Shown in pieces: positions 27,874 to 37,755 of a stretch of DNA of 55,221 nucleotides (positions are counted from its first letter, which is position 1; each line of letters begins with the position of its first letter). Position numbers and translations under genes: made by a program. A model generated the notes under the pieces. That model worked only from the letters and a program-made list of their open reading frames with translations. It did not search any database and was not told the origin of the DNA. This DNA comes from an uncultured Bacteroidales bacterium. Lineage in GTDB: Bacteria; Bacteroidota; Bacteroidia; Bacteroidales; Bacteroidaceae. The DNA lies in the NCBI GenBank assembly GCA_902802815.1, contig CADCNQ010000019.1:1-55221 (forward strand), read 5' to 3'.

Positions 27874-28626
27874 CTATATATTAATGAGGGGTGGAAGTCT
27901 GTTGTTCCTGACCGAGAAGATAAAATCTCGCACGCTCTTTAGGAACACCGGGGCCTCTCCGTAGATGTTGCACTGGTCGTATTGCTCGTCCATTTCCAGT
28001 AGACGCCACACGCTCATCAAGAAATATAGACGGTCGGCATCGTTGTCACAGGCGAAGGTGTTGGTGTAGAGCAGACGGCCGCGTGAGATGGCAACAATGA
28101 GAAGTTCCGCATCGCTCACCACAGCATGAAAGGCCACCGAGCCACGATAGCCGCCGCCGTAGTCGGAAGAGCGCATGCCCTGAGAATGGGTTGCAGCAAA
28201 CTCTATGAGGCAGGCGTTGTAGTTTTGTATGGTGGCCTGCGGAAACACCTCGCGCAAAGCACGCTCCGTAGCCACCGGCAGATGATAAATGCATACCACC
28301 TCCAAGTGGGGCAATATCTGCACAGCAAGATCCTCCGCACGTATCACGCTGTCGGAAAACACCTGACGATAGATGGCAACAATGTCTTCGCGTCTGAATT
28401 CATCAAGGGGTATCTGGGTGACTGGAGCATTGGATAGGAAGCGTATGCGCTCGTATTCCCTGCCGCCCAAACGGGGATGAGCCAGAAGGCGACGGAAATT
28501 CTCCGTCTCCGACTCACCCGCATACGACGGAACCTTCTCCTCAATGATGACCTGTCCGGAGGCCACACTGTGGACAAGAAAAGAAAATCCACCCGCATAG
28601 GCGCGGATGGATAAACTGTAACTCAT
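27874..28626 (-). CDS. DUF3822 family protein
   Basis: A 250-residue cytoplasmic protein starting MSYSLSIRAYAGGFSFLVHS. The pattern of two related halves, each starting with a strand-rich segment (VVCIYHLP; VAFHAVVSDAELLIVAISRG), fits the DUF3822 family, which has a predicted actin/ASKHA-like fold and no known activity. ATG 28626 is chosen over 28683 because the longer form would overlap the previous gene by 50 bases. It sits directly before rsmD, so a role linked to RNA modification or ribosomes is possible but unproven. Confidence 0.75.
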   Translation of the reverse strand: MSYSLSIRAYAGGFSFLVHSVASGQVIIEEKVPSYAGESETENFRRLLAHPRLGGREYERIRFLSNAPVTQIPLDEFRREDIVAIYRQVFSDSVIRAEDLAVQILPHLEVVCIYHLPVATERALREVFPQATIQNYNACLIEFAATHSQGMRSSDYGGGYRGSVAFHAVVSDAELLIVAISRGRLLYTNTFACDNDADRLYFLMSVWRLLEMDEQYDQCNIYGEAPVFLKSVRDFIFSVRNNRLPPLINI

Positions 28627-28633
28627 CAGGGAG

Positions 28634-29326
28634 CTATTCCCAGTTGCCGGCATTGTTGTTCCAACCGTTACCAGCATCACCAATTTTCAAGCCGGGATAG
28701 GCTCCCTTGGCGTCTGCTTCTTCTTTTCTGTTGTAGATAAGGCGGTCGCCACGCTTGCCCATACCCTTGAGGTAGCTCTCGTAGGGAGCGTCGCACTCCA
28801 TCACTTGAATGATGGCACCGGACTTGGTGGTGTTGGGGCATGCGATAATCTCGAATGTGTCACCGTTGGAGAAGGGAATGTACCTCATGGAATCTGCCAC
28901 GAAACCACCTTCCTTGTAGAGGGAGTCCAAGAGGCTTACCCAAACGGTGTCGCGACGGAAGCCTTGAAGGCCATTGGCTGCGATGGCAGCCTGGTCGCCG
29001 CTGGCAACGATGTCGGCAGCCTTACGCTCGGTAAGGCCCTTGTCCATCTGGGCATCGGAAAGAGTGCCATGCTTGATGATGATGGGCAACTTACCGTTCT
29101 TTACGAAATCGATAAGAGCATCCCAGTCGGCGCAGTACTCTGCATCAGGGTGCTGTTTCTTGAATTCCTCCTCCGCATCACGAATCTGAAGCAGGCGAGC
29201 CTTCACCACAGCCTCACGTTCATCCACCTGAGCATCGAAATCCTGTTCATCGGCGATGCTGCGCCAGCATATGAGCAATAAAGCTACCGCGCAAACCGCC
29301 AAAACCGCATTAATTACTTTTTTCAT
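28634..29326 (-). CDS. Membrane-anchored protein of unknown function
   Basis: A 230-residue protein with one N-terminal helix (MKKVINAVLAVCAVALLLICW) and a soluble remainder. A short coiled-coil segment (about 30-60) is followed by a mixed domain, ending in a glycine/asparagine-rich tail (PGLKIGDAGNGWNNNAGNWE). I recognise it only as a conserved Bacteroidales hypothetical. It is first in an operon with DUF3822 and rsmD. Confidence 0.7.
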   Translation of the reverse strand: MKKVINAVLAVCAVALLLICWRSIADEQDFDAQVDEREAVVKARLLQIRDAEEEFKKQHPDAEYCADWDALIDFVKNGKLPIIIKHGTLSDAQMDKGLTERKAADIVASGDQAAIAANGLQGFRRDTVWVSLLDSLYKEGGFVADSMRYIPFSNGDTFEIIACPNTTKSGAIIQVMECDAPYESYLKGMGKRGDRLIYNRKEEADAKGAYPGLKIGDAGNGWNNNAGNWE

Positions 29327-29362
29327 GGTTTTATTTCATTTTTATTTCGTATATTCGCATCA

Positions 29363-29370
29363 CAAATGTA
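29363..29370 (-). promoter_or_regulatory. -7 box for the DUF3822/rsmD operon
   Basis: On the minus strand TACATTTG, 36 bases before ATG 29326. Confidence 0.6.
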
Positions 29371-29444
29371 CGAAAAATCACGGTAACTTATACTAAAACA
29401 CTCACTTTTTTTAAGAAAAACAGAGTTTTTTCCACGCAAGACAC

Positions 29445-30896
29445 ATGAGAAACGACGATTTGGCACCCCATATACTAAAAAACTTTCCACATCAACCCAC
29501 TGAAGAGCAACTGCAAGTGTTACATCTTTGGGAGGACTTCCTGCTGAGCCGCGAAAGCGACCTCGTTTTCGTACTGAGAGGGTATGCGGGAACGGGCAAG
29601 ACAAGCCTCGTGGCAGCTCTTGTGAAGACATGGACGGCTATGCAGCAGAGGGTGGTGCTGCTGGCACCCACGGGACGGGCCGCCAAGGTGATGACAGGCT
29701 ACTCGGGTATACCGGCCTACACTATACACAAGTTCATCTACCGCCGCCGCAGTTTCGGCGACGATGAGCACTTCACCGCAATGCCCAACCTATTACCCAA
29801 CACGCTCTTCATCGTTGACGAGGCATCCATGATACAGAACTACGGAAGCGGCGTGCAGCTCTTCGGAGAGGGTCAGCTGCTCGACGACCTCTTGCGCTAC
29901 GTATATACCGGGCGTAACTGTCGTCTCATCCTCGTGGGCGATGAAGCACAGCTACCGCCTGTAGGCGAAACGGAGAGCCCGGCACTGAGCACAGAACTGC
30001 TGGAAGGCTGCGGTCTTATGGTGATGGAATACACGCTGCGACAGGTGGTGCGACAGGCACAGGAATCAGGCATACTCTGGAATGCGACAGCCCTGCGACA
30101 GATGCTCACGGAAGGAGAGGTGTACAATTTCCCGCGACTGCGCACACGAGGATTTTCTGACATCAAGACGGTGAGCGGGGAGGAACTGCTGGAATCTCTA
30201 GAAGACAGCTACAGTGAAGTGGGACTGGACGAGACCATTGTGGTGACGCGCAGCAACAAGCGTGCGGGACTCTTCAATCAGGGTATACGTGCACGCATTC
30301 TGGACATGGATGAGGAACTATGCTACGGCGACCGTGTCATGATAGTAAAGAACAACTACCTGTGGATGCCGCAGCCGTCTGTCGGGGAGGAACACTGTTT
30401 CGACTTCATCGCTAACGGCGACATGGCCGTGGTGCGGCGCTACGGTGGGGAGCGCGAGGTGTACGGCTTGCGTTTCGTGGATGCCATCATCGAACTCACC
30501 GACTACGACCACCTTGAAGTAGAAGCCACAGTGATGCTCGATACGCTACAGAGCGAAAGTCCAGCACTGAGCGCGGAGCAGCAGAAGAAACTGTGGAATG
30601 ACGTGTGGGAAGACTATGCTGACATTCCGGGAAAGAAGGAACGCATGAAGAAAATGAAAGAGGACATTCATTTGAATGCCCTCCAAATCAAATACGCCTA
30701 CGCAGTCACCTGTCACAAGGCACAGGGCGGCGGATGGGCTCATGTCTATATCGATCAGGGATATGTGACAGAAGAAATGCTCTCGGAAGACTATTTCCGC
30801 TGGCTCTACACAGCTTTGACGCGCGCTACGGAAAAAGTGTATCTCATCAACTGGCCGAAGCAGCAGAGAGAAGAGGGAGAGGTGGACGATGACTGA
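29445..30896 (+). CDS. RecD-like superfamily 1 DNA helicase
   Basis: A 483-residue ATP-dependent helicase. Walker A is GYAGTGKTS; also LLAPTGRAAKVM (motif Ia), FIVDEASMI (motif II), LVGDEAQLPPVG (motif III), and the C-terminal UvrD-like YAVTCHKAQGGGW and YTALTRATEKV (motifs V/VI). It resembles RecD2 without the long N-terminal domain. It probably acts in DNA repair or replication restart. It is convergent with a GlsB-type gene, with 5 bases between stops. Confidence 0.9.
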   Translation: MRNDDLAPHILKNFPHQPTEEQLQVLHLWEDFLLSRESDLVFVLRGYAGTGKTSLVAALVKTWTAMQQRVVLLAPTGRAAKVMTGYSGIPAYTIHKFIYRRRSFGDDEHFTAMPNLLPNTLFIVDEASMIQNYGSGVQLFGEGQLLDDLLRYVYTGRNCRLILVGDEAQLPPVGETESPALSTELLEGCGLMVMEYTLRQVVRQAQESGILWNATALRQMLTEGEVYNFPRLRTRGFSDIKTVSGEELLESLEDSYSEVGLDETIVVTRSNKRAGLFNQGIRARILDMDEELCYGDRVMIVKNNYLWMPQPSVGEEHCFDFIANGDMAVVRRYGGEREVYGLRFVDAIIELTDYDHLEVEATVMLDTLQSESPALSAEQQKKLWNDVWEDYADIPGKKERMKKMKEDIHLNALQIKYAYAVTCHKAQGGGWAHVYIDQGYVTEEMLSEDYFRWLYTALTRATEKVYLINWPKQQREEGEVDDD

Positions 30897-30901
30897 ACGG
30901 C

Positions 30902-31141
30902 CTATCGCTTGATGACGGATGCCACCCAGAGTATAGCTACAGCACCGATAATGGCCGTACCAAGTTGACCCAGCACGCCGCCCCATTCAATGCCAAGGGT
31001 TCCGAACAGCCAGCCGCCAAGCACACCGCCAAACAAACCCAGCACCAGATTCATCACAAAGCCGAAGCCACCGCCTTTCATCAGTTTGCCAGCACAAAAG
31101 CCTGCCAGGCAGCCGATGATCACAGAGCCGATAATTCCCAT
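30902..31141 (-). CDS. GlsB/YeaQ/YmgE-type small membrane protein
   Basis: A 79-residue protein with three glycine-rich membrane helices: IGSVIIGCLAGFCAGKLMKG, VLGLFGGVLGGWLFG and ILWVASVIKR. It belongs to the transglycosylase-associated/stress-response family; no enzymatic activity is established. It is 25 bases after alaS on the same strand. Confidence 0.88.
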   Translation of the reverse strand: MGIIGSVIIGCLAGFCAGKLMKGGGFGFVMNLVLGLFGGVLGGWLFGTLGIEWGGVLGQLGTAIIGAVAILWVASVIKR

Positions 31142-31166
31142 AGTTTGTATTCTTTTATTGTTTACA

Positions 31167-33782
31167 TTAAGCTGTTGCCATCTCTACAACCTTGTCGATT
31201 GCAGAAGAGAGTCCGTCGGGATTCTTGCCGCCAGCCTGTGCGAAATGAGGCTGACCGCCACCACCGCCCTGAATAAGACGACCGGCTTCGCGCACCATCT
31301 GTCCCGCGCTCTTGCCCTCGGATGTGAGGTCGTCGGTGAGAGACACCGTGAGAGAAGGTTTGCCTTCGGAGACAGCACCTATCACCACGAGTGTATGCTC
31401 GGGATATGCTGCACGCAATTGGAACGCCATATCCTTTGCGTTCTGTGCGTCAACAGGCACAATGCCGGCAATCACCTTTACACCGCTTATCTCGCGTGCC
31501 TTGGCTACAAGGCCGGCTTTCAGTTTCTGTGCAGCCTCTGCCTTGAAACCGTCCACCTGTTTCTTTAGTTCGGCGTTGTCGTTGATGGCCTTCTGGATGG
31601 TGGCTATAAGGTCGGGAGCGTTGTTGAAGAGACCTTTAAGATTCACTACGAGGTCCTGCATCTTGTCCATCATATCCTCCACAGCCTTGCCCGTGATGGC
31701 TTCGATGCGACGCACGCCGGCAGCCACACTGCTTTCTGAAAGGATGCGCATCATACCCAGACGGCCGGTGGACGAAGCGTGGCAACCGCCACAGAACTCT
31801 ACGCTGGTGCCGAACTGCACCACACGCACCTTGTCTCCGTACTTCTCCCCAAAAAGAGCAATGGCCCCCAGTTTCTTGGCTTCCTCCATGGGGGTGTCAC
31901 GATATTCCTGCAGGGGTATATTCTCACGTATCTTCTCGTTGACCAGGTGCTCTACCTCTCGCAACTGCTCCGCGCTCACCTTCTCAAAGTGGGAGAAGTC
32001 GAAACGCAGACCCTCAGCGCTCACCAACGAACCTTTCTGCTCCACATGAGTGCCCAGCACCGTGCGCAGAGCCTCATCCAAGAGGTGAGTGCAGGTGTGG
32101 TTGGCCTCGATGGCATGACGCTTGTCTACATCGACGCAAGCCATGAATTCGGCCTCGGGATTGTTGGGTATCTTGTTCAGGATATGCACGGCTACGCCGT
32201 TCTCCTTCTTAGTGTCCAGTACTTGAATGTTTTCCTCCTCGTTGACCAATACACCCTGATCACCGACCTCACCGCCCATCTCTCCGTAGAAAGGTGTCTC
32301 GTCGAGTATTGCCTCGTAAACGATGCCGCGCTTCTGTTTCACTTCGCGGTATTTGAGTATGTGGCAGGAATACTCTGTGAAATCATAACCCACAAAACGG
32401 CTCTCTCCCTCCTTGAGCACATGCCAGTCGCCCGTCTCCACTTGAGCAGCATTACGGGCACGTGCCTTCTGCTTCTCCATCTCGGCCTTGAACGCTTCCT
32501 CGTCTACAGAGAGACCGTTCTCACGGCAGATAAGTTCGGTGAGATCTAGAGGGAATCCGTAGGTGTCGAACAGCGTGAAGGCCTGCTCACCGGCCAAGAC
32601 GGTTTTGCCGGAAGCCTTCGTCTGCTGTATCAAGCCGTCGAGCAGACGTATGCCTGTCTCCAGGGTGCGTAGGAAAGAGTCTTCCTCTTCCTTCATCACC
32701 TTCATGACAAGTTCCTTCTGAGCGGCAAGTTCGGGGAATGCATCTCCCATCTCCTCCACCAAACAAGGCACGAGGGAATACATGAATGGCTGCTTCTGTC
32801 CCAGGAAAGTGTAGCCATAGCGCACTGCACGGCGCAGGATACGGCGAATCACATATCCGGCCTTGGCATTGGACGGCAACTGGCCGTCAGCAATTGAGAA
32901 GGCAATGGCACGCAAGTGGTCCACAATGACACGCATCGCAATATCCTTCTGTTCGTCATCCCCGTATTTCGCACTGGCCTTCTCGGCAATGACGCGGATG
33001 AGAGGCTGGAATACGTCAGTGTCGTAGTTGCTCGTTTTGCCCTGCATGGTACGCACCAGACGTTCGAATCCCATACCTGTGTCGATAACCTTCGCAGGCA
33101 GAGGTTCCAGAGAATGGTCGGCTTTGCGGTTGTACTGCATGAAGACGAGATTCCAGATCTCTATCACCTGTGGATGGTCCTTATTCACCATCTGGGCTCC
33201 GGGCACCTTCTGTTTCTCCTCTTCGGTGCGGCTGTCGATGTGCACTTCCGAGCAGGGACCACAAGGCCCAGTGTCGCCCATTTCCCAGAAATTGTCGTGC
33301 TTGTTGCCGTTGATGATGTGATCTTTGGGCAGATACTGCTCCCAGATTGCAGCAGCCTCGTTGTCTCGCTCAAGCCCTTCTTCGGGACTTCCCTCGAAAA
33401 CCGTTGCATATAAATCCTTCGGGTCCAATTTCAGCACATCCACCAGATACTCCCAAGCCCAGGAGATAGCTTCCTTCTTGAAGTAGTCGCCGAAACTCCA
33501 ATTGCCCAACATCTCAAACATCGTGTGATGATAAGTGTCGTGCCCCACCTCTTCCAAGTCGTTGTGCTTACCGCTGACGCGCAGACACTTCTGTGTGTCA
33601 GCCTGACGACGGGATTTTGGGGTGGCGTTACCGAGAATGATATCCTTGAACTGGTTCATACCGGCGTTGGTGAACATCAGGGTGGGGTCATCTTTTATGA
33701 CCATCGGAGCAGATGGCACAATGAGGTGCCCTTTAGACTCAAAGAACTTCTTAAAAGACTCACGTATTTCGTTTGCTGTCAT
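31167..33782 (-). CDS. alaS: Alanyl-tRNA synthetase
   Basis: An 871-residue class II synthetase. The aminoacylation domain starts [19 protein letters not shown]; the editing domain has HxxxH in [10 protein letters not shown] and CxxxH in [11 protein letters not shown]; the C-terminal DHHA1 domain ends with [14 protein letters not shown]. Full length. It charges tRNA-Ala and edits misacylated Ser/Gly. The promoter box is at 33805-33812. Confidence 0.98.
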   Translation of the reverse strand: MTANEIRESFKKFFESKGHLIVPSAPMVIKDDPTLMFTNAGMNQFKDIILGNATPKSRRQADTQKCLRVSGKHNDLEEVGHDTYHHTMFEMLGNWSFGDYFKKEAISWAWEYLVDVLKLDPKDLYATVFEGSPEEGLERDNEAAAIWEQYLPKDHIINGNKHDNFWEMGDTGPCGPCSEVHIDSRTEEEKQKVPGAQMVNKDHPQVIEIWNLVFMQYNRKADHSLEPLPAKVIDTGMGFERLVRTMQGKTSNYDTDVFQPLIRVIAEKASAKYGDDEQKDIAMRVIVDHLRAIAFSIADGQLPSNAKAGYVIRRILRRAVRYGYTFLGQKQPFMYSLVPCLVEEMGDAFPELAAQKELVMKVMKEEEDSFLRTLETGIRLLDGLIQQTKASGKTVLAGEQAFTLFDTYGFPLDLTELICRENGLSVDEEAFKAEMEKQKARARNAAQVETGDWHVLKEGESRFVGYDFTEYSCHILKYREVKQKRGIVYEAILDETPFYGEMGGEVGDQGVLVNEEENIQVLDTKKENGVAVHILNKIPNNPEAEFMACVDVDKRHAIEANHTCTHLLDEALRTVLGTHVEQKGSLVSAEGLRFDFSHFEKVSAEQLREVEHLVNEKIRENIPLQEYRDTPMEEAKKLGAIALFGEKYGDKVRVVQFGTSVEFCGGCHASSTGRLGMMRILSESSVAAGVRRIEAITGKAVEDMMDKMQDLVVNLKGLFNNAPDLIATIQKAINDNAELKKQVDGFKAEAAQKLKAGLVAKAREISGVKVIAGIVPVDAQNAKDMAFQLRAAYPEHTLVVIGAVSEGKPSLTVSLTDDLTSEGKSAGQMVREAGRLIQGGGGGQPHFAQAGGKNPDGLSSAIDKVVEMATA

Positions 33783-33804
33783 GATAAAATGGATTTTTCG
33801 GCTG

Positions 33805-33812
33805 CAAAATTA
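33805..33812 (-). promoter_or_regulatory. -7 box for alaS
   Basis: On the minus strand TAATTTTG, 22 bases before ATG 33782. Confidence 0.6.
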
Positions 33813-33876
33813 CAAAAAAAATGTCAAATAGATAAAAAGTGTCGGCCGTCAACGTTTCACTATCAACTATTTTTTG

Positions 33877-33884
33877 TACATTTG
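33877..33884 (+). promoter_or_regulatory. -7 box for the MerR-family gene
   Basis: TACATTTG, 21 bases before ATG 33906; divergent from the alaS promoter. Confidence 0.65.
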
Positions 33885-33905
33885 CATCGGGTAATTGCAT
33901 AAGTT

Positions 33906-34250
33906 ATGGCTCTGAACACAAACAAAGACCTCAAACTATTCTACTCCATCGGTGAAGTGGCTCAGGAGTTTGGAGTCAACGAATCACTGTTGCGTTTCTG
34001 GGAGTCCGAGTTCCCGAACATTGCTCCGAAGAAAAATTCGAGAGGCGTCCGCATGTACACCAAAGAGGATATCGAGGAGATACGTTTGGTGTATAATCTC
34101 GTGAAGGTGCGCGGTATGAAACTCTCTGTGGCTCAGAAGGCACTCGCCACAAAGAGGGGCTCGGCACAAGACACAGCACAGGCACTTGAACAACTGATGC
34201 AGATTCGTGAGGAACTCGTAGCACTAAGGAAGCTTCTTAACGGGCTCTAA
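33906..34250 (+). CDS. MerR-family transcriptional regulator
   Basis: A 114-residue protein. The winged-helix HTH spans about 10-80 (FYSIGEVAQEFGVNESLLRF, YTKEDIEEIRLVYNLV), followed by a dimerisation helix. It has no effector domain or metal-binding cysteines, so the signal is unknown. Its last 27 bases overlap the end of the convergent relA gene. Confidence 0.88.
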   Translation: MALNTNKDLKLFYSIGEVAQEFGVNESLLRFWESEFPNIAPKKNSRGVRMYTKEDIEEIRLVYNLVKVRGMKLSVAQKALATKRGSAQDTAQALEQLMQIREELVALRKLLNGL

Positions 34251-36071
34251 TCCCATTTTCTGGAGTTCACGCACCACGTCTTCCACATCCTCCGCTTGCA
34301 CTTCCACTTGCAGCACAACAGTCTTACTCTGTTGCACGGGTATCGTAGTTTTTTTCTTCTTTCCGAGCAGCGGCAGGCGACGTAGCCAGTTCTTACTCTT
34401 TTTGCCCAGGAGAATGTTCTTGTCTTCCTTGTCAAGCACTAAACTTCCGTCACCTATCGCCTGATACAGTTCCTCACGAAGTCGCACACCATGCTTTTCG
34501 CATAGTCTGTCTTCCAGGAAACTGCTGCGCTCGATATCCAGCGAGCGGAAGAATTCTGCTAGAAATTCTTCTCCTTTGTGCTGTAGGTCTCTGTCGTAAC
34601 GTTTGAGTACTGCGCTTATCTTACTGCGGGCTTTCGCCGTGGTTGCATAATTATACCACTCTTTTGTGACACGGCTCTGTTTGCCGGTGAGTATCTCCAC
34701 TTGATCACCGCTCTCTATGTGGTAGCCGAGTCCTTCCAATCTGTGATTCACCTTTGCTCCGATACAATGCGTACCAAGGAAAGTGTGTATGGAAAAGGCA
34801 AAATCCAAAACGGTGCTGCCTGCGGGCATTGTCTTGAAGTCACCTTTAGGTGTCACCACAAATATCTCGCTTGCATAAAGATTGAGCTTGATAGTGTTGA
34901 GAAAATCCACCGCATTCGGTTGCGGGTCGTCCAGTATCTCCTTGATTGTGGCGAGCCAGCGATCCAGTTCATTCTCGCTATCCTTTGCCTCTTTGCCGCC
35001 GTCCTTGTATTTCCAATGGGCGGCGAACCCCTGTTCGGCAATTTCATCCATGCGGCGGGAGCGTATTTGGAGCTCTATCCATCGCCCACGCTTTGACATG
35101 AGCGTTGTCTGCAAAGCCTGATAGCCGTTAGCCTTCGGATGAGAGAGCCAATCGCGCAGACGCTCCGGATGAGGCCTGTAAATTGATGAGGCAATGGAGT
35201 ATATGCGCCAACATTCCTCTACTTCGTCCTCCTGACGCTCCGTGTCGAAAATAATACGTACGGCCAACAGGTCGTATACCTCTTCAAACGGGACCTTCTT
35301 GTTTTGCATCTTGCACCATATACTGTAAGGTGTCTTGATGCGAGCCTTTATCTCATAGTGCAGCCCCATGGTATCCAGCCTTTTCCTTATCGGTGCTGTG
35401 AACTCATCAAAGATACCTTTCAGGTCTTCCTTTTGCTCGCTGAGGCGTGTCTGTATTTGTGTGTAGGCGGCGGGTTGCTCGTAGCGAAAAGCCAAGTCCT
35501 CCAGTTCCTCCTTGATTTTGTTAAGGCCGAGTCTATTGGCCAGTGGTGCGTAGATATACAACGTTTCGCCAGCTATCTTATACTGCTTTGCGGGCAGTTG
35601 GCTTCCCAAAGTGCGCATTCCCTGCAGGCGGTCGGCTATCTTGACGAGGATGACACGTATGTCGTTGCTCATCGTAAGCAGCAGTTTCTTGAAGTTCTCC
35701 GCCTGCACAGATGCCTGATCACCGAAGATGCCTCCCGATATCTTTGTCACACCGTCCACAATCTCCGCTATCTTAGGGCCGAAGATGTTGCGGATGTCCT
35801 CCATTGTGTATTCCGTGTCCTCCACCACATCGTGCAGCAGGGCAGCACATATACTGGTGCTCCCCAATCCGAGTTCCTCCGACACGATCTGGGCCACCGC
35901 CAGAGGATGCATGATATACGGCTCTCCGGAAATACGTTTTACGCCTTTGTGAGCCTGACGTGCAAACTTGAATGCACGCTCTATGAGGTCTACCTTCTTG
36001 CGATGGGGCGACGCAAGATAACTTTTTATCAGGCGCTGATATGCCTGTGCTATTCTTTCTTCTTCCATCAT
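34224..36071 (-). CDS. Bifunctional (p)ppGpp synthetase/hydrolase, C-terminally short
   Basis: A 615-residue RelA/SpoT homologue. The hydrolase HD domain has LLHDVVEDTEY and IADRLQGMRTL; the synthetase domain has RIKTPYSIWCKM, HPKANGYQAL and ELQIRSRRMDEIAE; a TGS domain follows (FVVTPKGDFKTMPAGSTVLD). All catalytic residues I can check are present. Full-length family members have about 730 residues and end in an ACT domain, which is missing here; the tail is KKKKTTIPVQQ, then a short VVLQVEVQ strand. The end overlaps the merR gene by 27 bases. Last gene of the parA-parB-DUF5683-lytic transglycosylase operon; its start overlaps the previous stop. Confidence 0.93.
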   Translation of the reverse strand: MMEEERIAQAYQRLIKSYLASPHRKKVDLIERAFKFARQAHKGVKRISGEPYIMHPLAVAQIVSEELGLGSTSICAALLHDVVEDTEYTMEDIRNIFGPKIAEIVDGVTKISGGIFGDQASVQAENFKKLLLTMSNDIRVILVKIADRLQGMRTLGSQLPAKQYKIAGETLYIYAPLANRLGLNKIKEELEDLAFRYEQPAAYTQIQTRLSEQKEDLKGIFDEFTAPIRKRLDTMGLHYEIKARIKTPYSIWCKMQNKKVPFEEVYDLLAVRIIFDTERQEDEVEECWRIYSIASSIYRPHPERLRDWLSHPKANGYQALQTTLMSKRGRWIELQIRSRRMDEIAEQGFAAHWKYKDGGKEAKDSENELDRWLATIKEILDDPQPNAVDFLNTIKLNLYASEIFVVTPKGDFKTMPAGSTVLDFAFSIHTFLGTHCIGAKVNHRLEGLGYHIESGDQVEILTGKQSRVTKEWYNYATTAKARSKISAVLKRYDRDLQHKGEEFLAEFFRSLDIERSSFLEDRLCEKHGVRLREELYQAIGDGSLVLDKEDKNILLGKKSKNWLRRLPLLGKKKKTTIPVQQSKTVVLQVEVQAEDVEDVVRELQKMGLEPVKKLP

Positions 36072-37039
36072 CTGCGTCTCCTATATGTCCTGCCCCTGTG
36101 TTTTGCCGGGCTTGTGACCACCTTCGGCACCGCCACCTCCTCACGCATTGTAAGCCACTTCTCTGGCTCGTAGAGATTAACTTCGTCCTCTCTGCCGATA
36201 AACACATTCACCTTGTTGAGCGGAAGTTGTAGGCTGTAGCCTTCGGGCACAATACCCGCCCGGTATTGCGGGTTAAGTGTCTTGAGTGTGTCTAGCGGTA
36301 TCTCACACACAGCTGCCACCTGTCCGAGTGCCAGCTTGTGATGCACTTGCACCGTGTCCGACAGCTCGGGCAACGGCAGTGCCGCCGGTGTTATTTCATA
36401 ATCGCAGTAGTATGTCATCATGTAATTGGCAGCGATGAATGCCGGTATAACATCTCGCACATCCGATGGTAAATAGGGATATAACTTCCAGAAGTCTTTT
36501 GCTCCTCCTGCACGCTGTATCGCCTTACTCATGGTCGGGAGTCCACCTTTATAGGCTGCAATCGTAAGAGTCCAGTCGCCCAACGAGGTGTAGAGCTCCT
36601 TCAGGAGCCTTGCGGCAGCCCTTGATGATTTCACCAAATCACATCTCTCGTCCACCAAACTCGTAACCTCAAGCCCTTGTGCCTTAGCCGTTGTAATGGT
36701 AAACTGCCAAAGTCCTGCAGCGCCTTCCTTATTAACAGCATCCATCTTCAACTGGCTTTCAACTACAGGCAGATAGCGCAGTTCCAACGGCAGCCCCTCG
36801 GCCTCTAAAGCTTCCTCAATGGCGGCTACGTAGATATTCATCCTACCGAGCATTTTGCCAAATTCGCCCTTTTGATGCTCAGCAGTATAATTGTTGATGT
36901 GCTTTTGCACAGCCTCATTGTAAGGCATTTCTATGATGTTCGGTAGTCGGGACAAACGCTGTTTCACCGCATCGGGTTGCGCTACGACTGTGAATGTTGC
37001 AAAGCAGTATAAGGTTAGTGCTGTCCAAAGGTTTTTCAT
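36068..37039 (-). CDS. Lytic transglycosylase with LysM domain (MltD-like)
   Basis: A 323-residue exported protein with signal peptide MKNLWTALTLYCFATFTVVA. The SLT domain has the catalytic E94 in YLPVVESQLK and the conserved NKEGAAGLWQFTITTA and LTIAAYKGG. One LysM-like repeat follows (VHHKLALGQVAAVCEIPLDT). It cleaves glycan strands in the periplasm. ATG 37039 is used because it starts the signal peptide; 37066 would overlap the upstream gene further. Confidence 0.9.
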   Translation of the reverse strand: MKNLWTALTLYCFATFTVVAQPDAVKQRLSRLPNIIEMPYNEAVQKHINNYTAEHQKGEFGKMLGRMNIYVAAIEEALEAEGLPLELRYLPVVESQLKMDAVNKEGAAGLWQFTITTAKAQGLEVTSLVDERCDLVKSSRAAARLLKELYTSLGDWTLTIAAYKGGLPTMSKAIQRAGGAKDFWKLYPYLPSDVRDVIPAFIAANYMMTYYCDYEITPAALPLPELSDTVQVHHKLALGQVAAVCEIPLDTLKTLNPQYRAGIVPEGYSLQLPLNKVNVFIGREDEVNLYEPEKWLTMREEVAVPKVVTSPAKHRGRTYRRRR

Positions 37040-37047
37040 GTTTTCTG

Positions 37048-37755
37048 TCAAAATAGTATTTGGCACCCAAGTGCGGGACTTGTATCTATACGTTTGCCTT
37101 CCATTCCCTTATGCTCAATCGATGTGGGCACGATACGCAACGATAGGTCCCGTGATATGTCGAATGTGGAGAGTTCTGCATCAATATAGGCATCTACCAC
37201 GCTGAGAGCATATATCGCCAGCATCACAAAGATGGAGAGGTCCCGATAACGTCTGTAGGTATTTTTCCTGTTTCTGAATATCTCCTTGAAACGCTCCTCC
37301 TTGCCCGTGATGTCGTATCCTATAGGAAGCATCTTCTCGTAGCTCTTTGTTTGAGGATCGGAGTCCATGATGTCGAGATATGCCTGATTGTAGTCCGCCA
37401 GCATCTGCGCATTCCACGTCAAAGCATAGATGCACCCAAGAAAACCGCCATAGATGATAGGTAACTTCCAATACTTACGATTGTATATTTGGCCAAGTCC
37501 CGGAACCACCATTCCCAACCACATTGCCCGAATCGGATCCGGTTTCCAGAAAGCTTTCCTGTCGTAGAGTTCTATCTCGTTATGCACATCCTGTAGCGGA
37601 ACATTCATCAGGCTGTCCGTCACAGCATGGATTGCCGTTGTATCAACGAGTATAGTGTCAGCATAGAGCTGTCCGTCACCGATAGAATCCACCACCTCTT
37701 GTGCTTTTGTGCCCAGAGTTGCAGTGATAAAGATAAAGGCCAGAAGGGTTCTCAA
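37048..37755 (-). CDS. DUF5683 family membrane protein
   Basis: A 235-residue protein with a signal-like N-terminus (MRTLLAFIFITATLGTKA) and two or three helices (MWLGMVVPGLGQIYNRKYWK, IIYGGFLGCIYALTW, LSIFVMLAIYALSVVD). The PGLGQIYNRKYWK motif identifies DUF5683, a Bacteroidetes family of unknown function that sits between parB and a lytic transglycosylase. Its ATG overlaps the parB stop (ATGA). Confidence 0.88.
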   Translation of the reverse strand: MRTLLAFIFITATLGTKAQEVVDSIGDGQLYADTILVDTTAIHAVTDSLMNVPLQDVHNEIELYDRKAFWKPDPIRAMWLGMVVPGLGQIYNRKYWKLPIIYGGFLGCIYALTWNAQMLADYNQAYLDIMDSDPQTKSYEKMLPIGYDITGKEERFKEIFRNRKNTYRRYRDLSIFVMLAIYALSVVDAYIDAELSTFDISRDLSLRIVPTSIEHKGMEGKRIDTSPALGCQILF

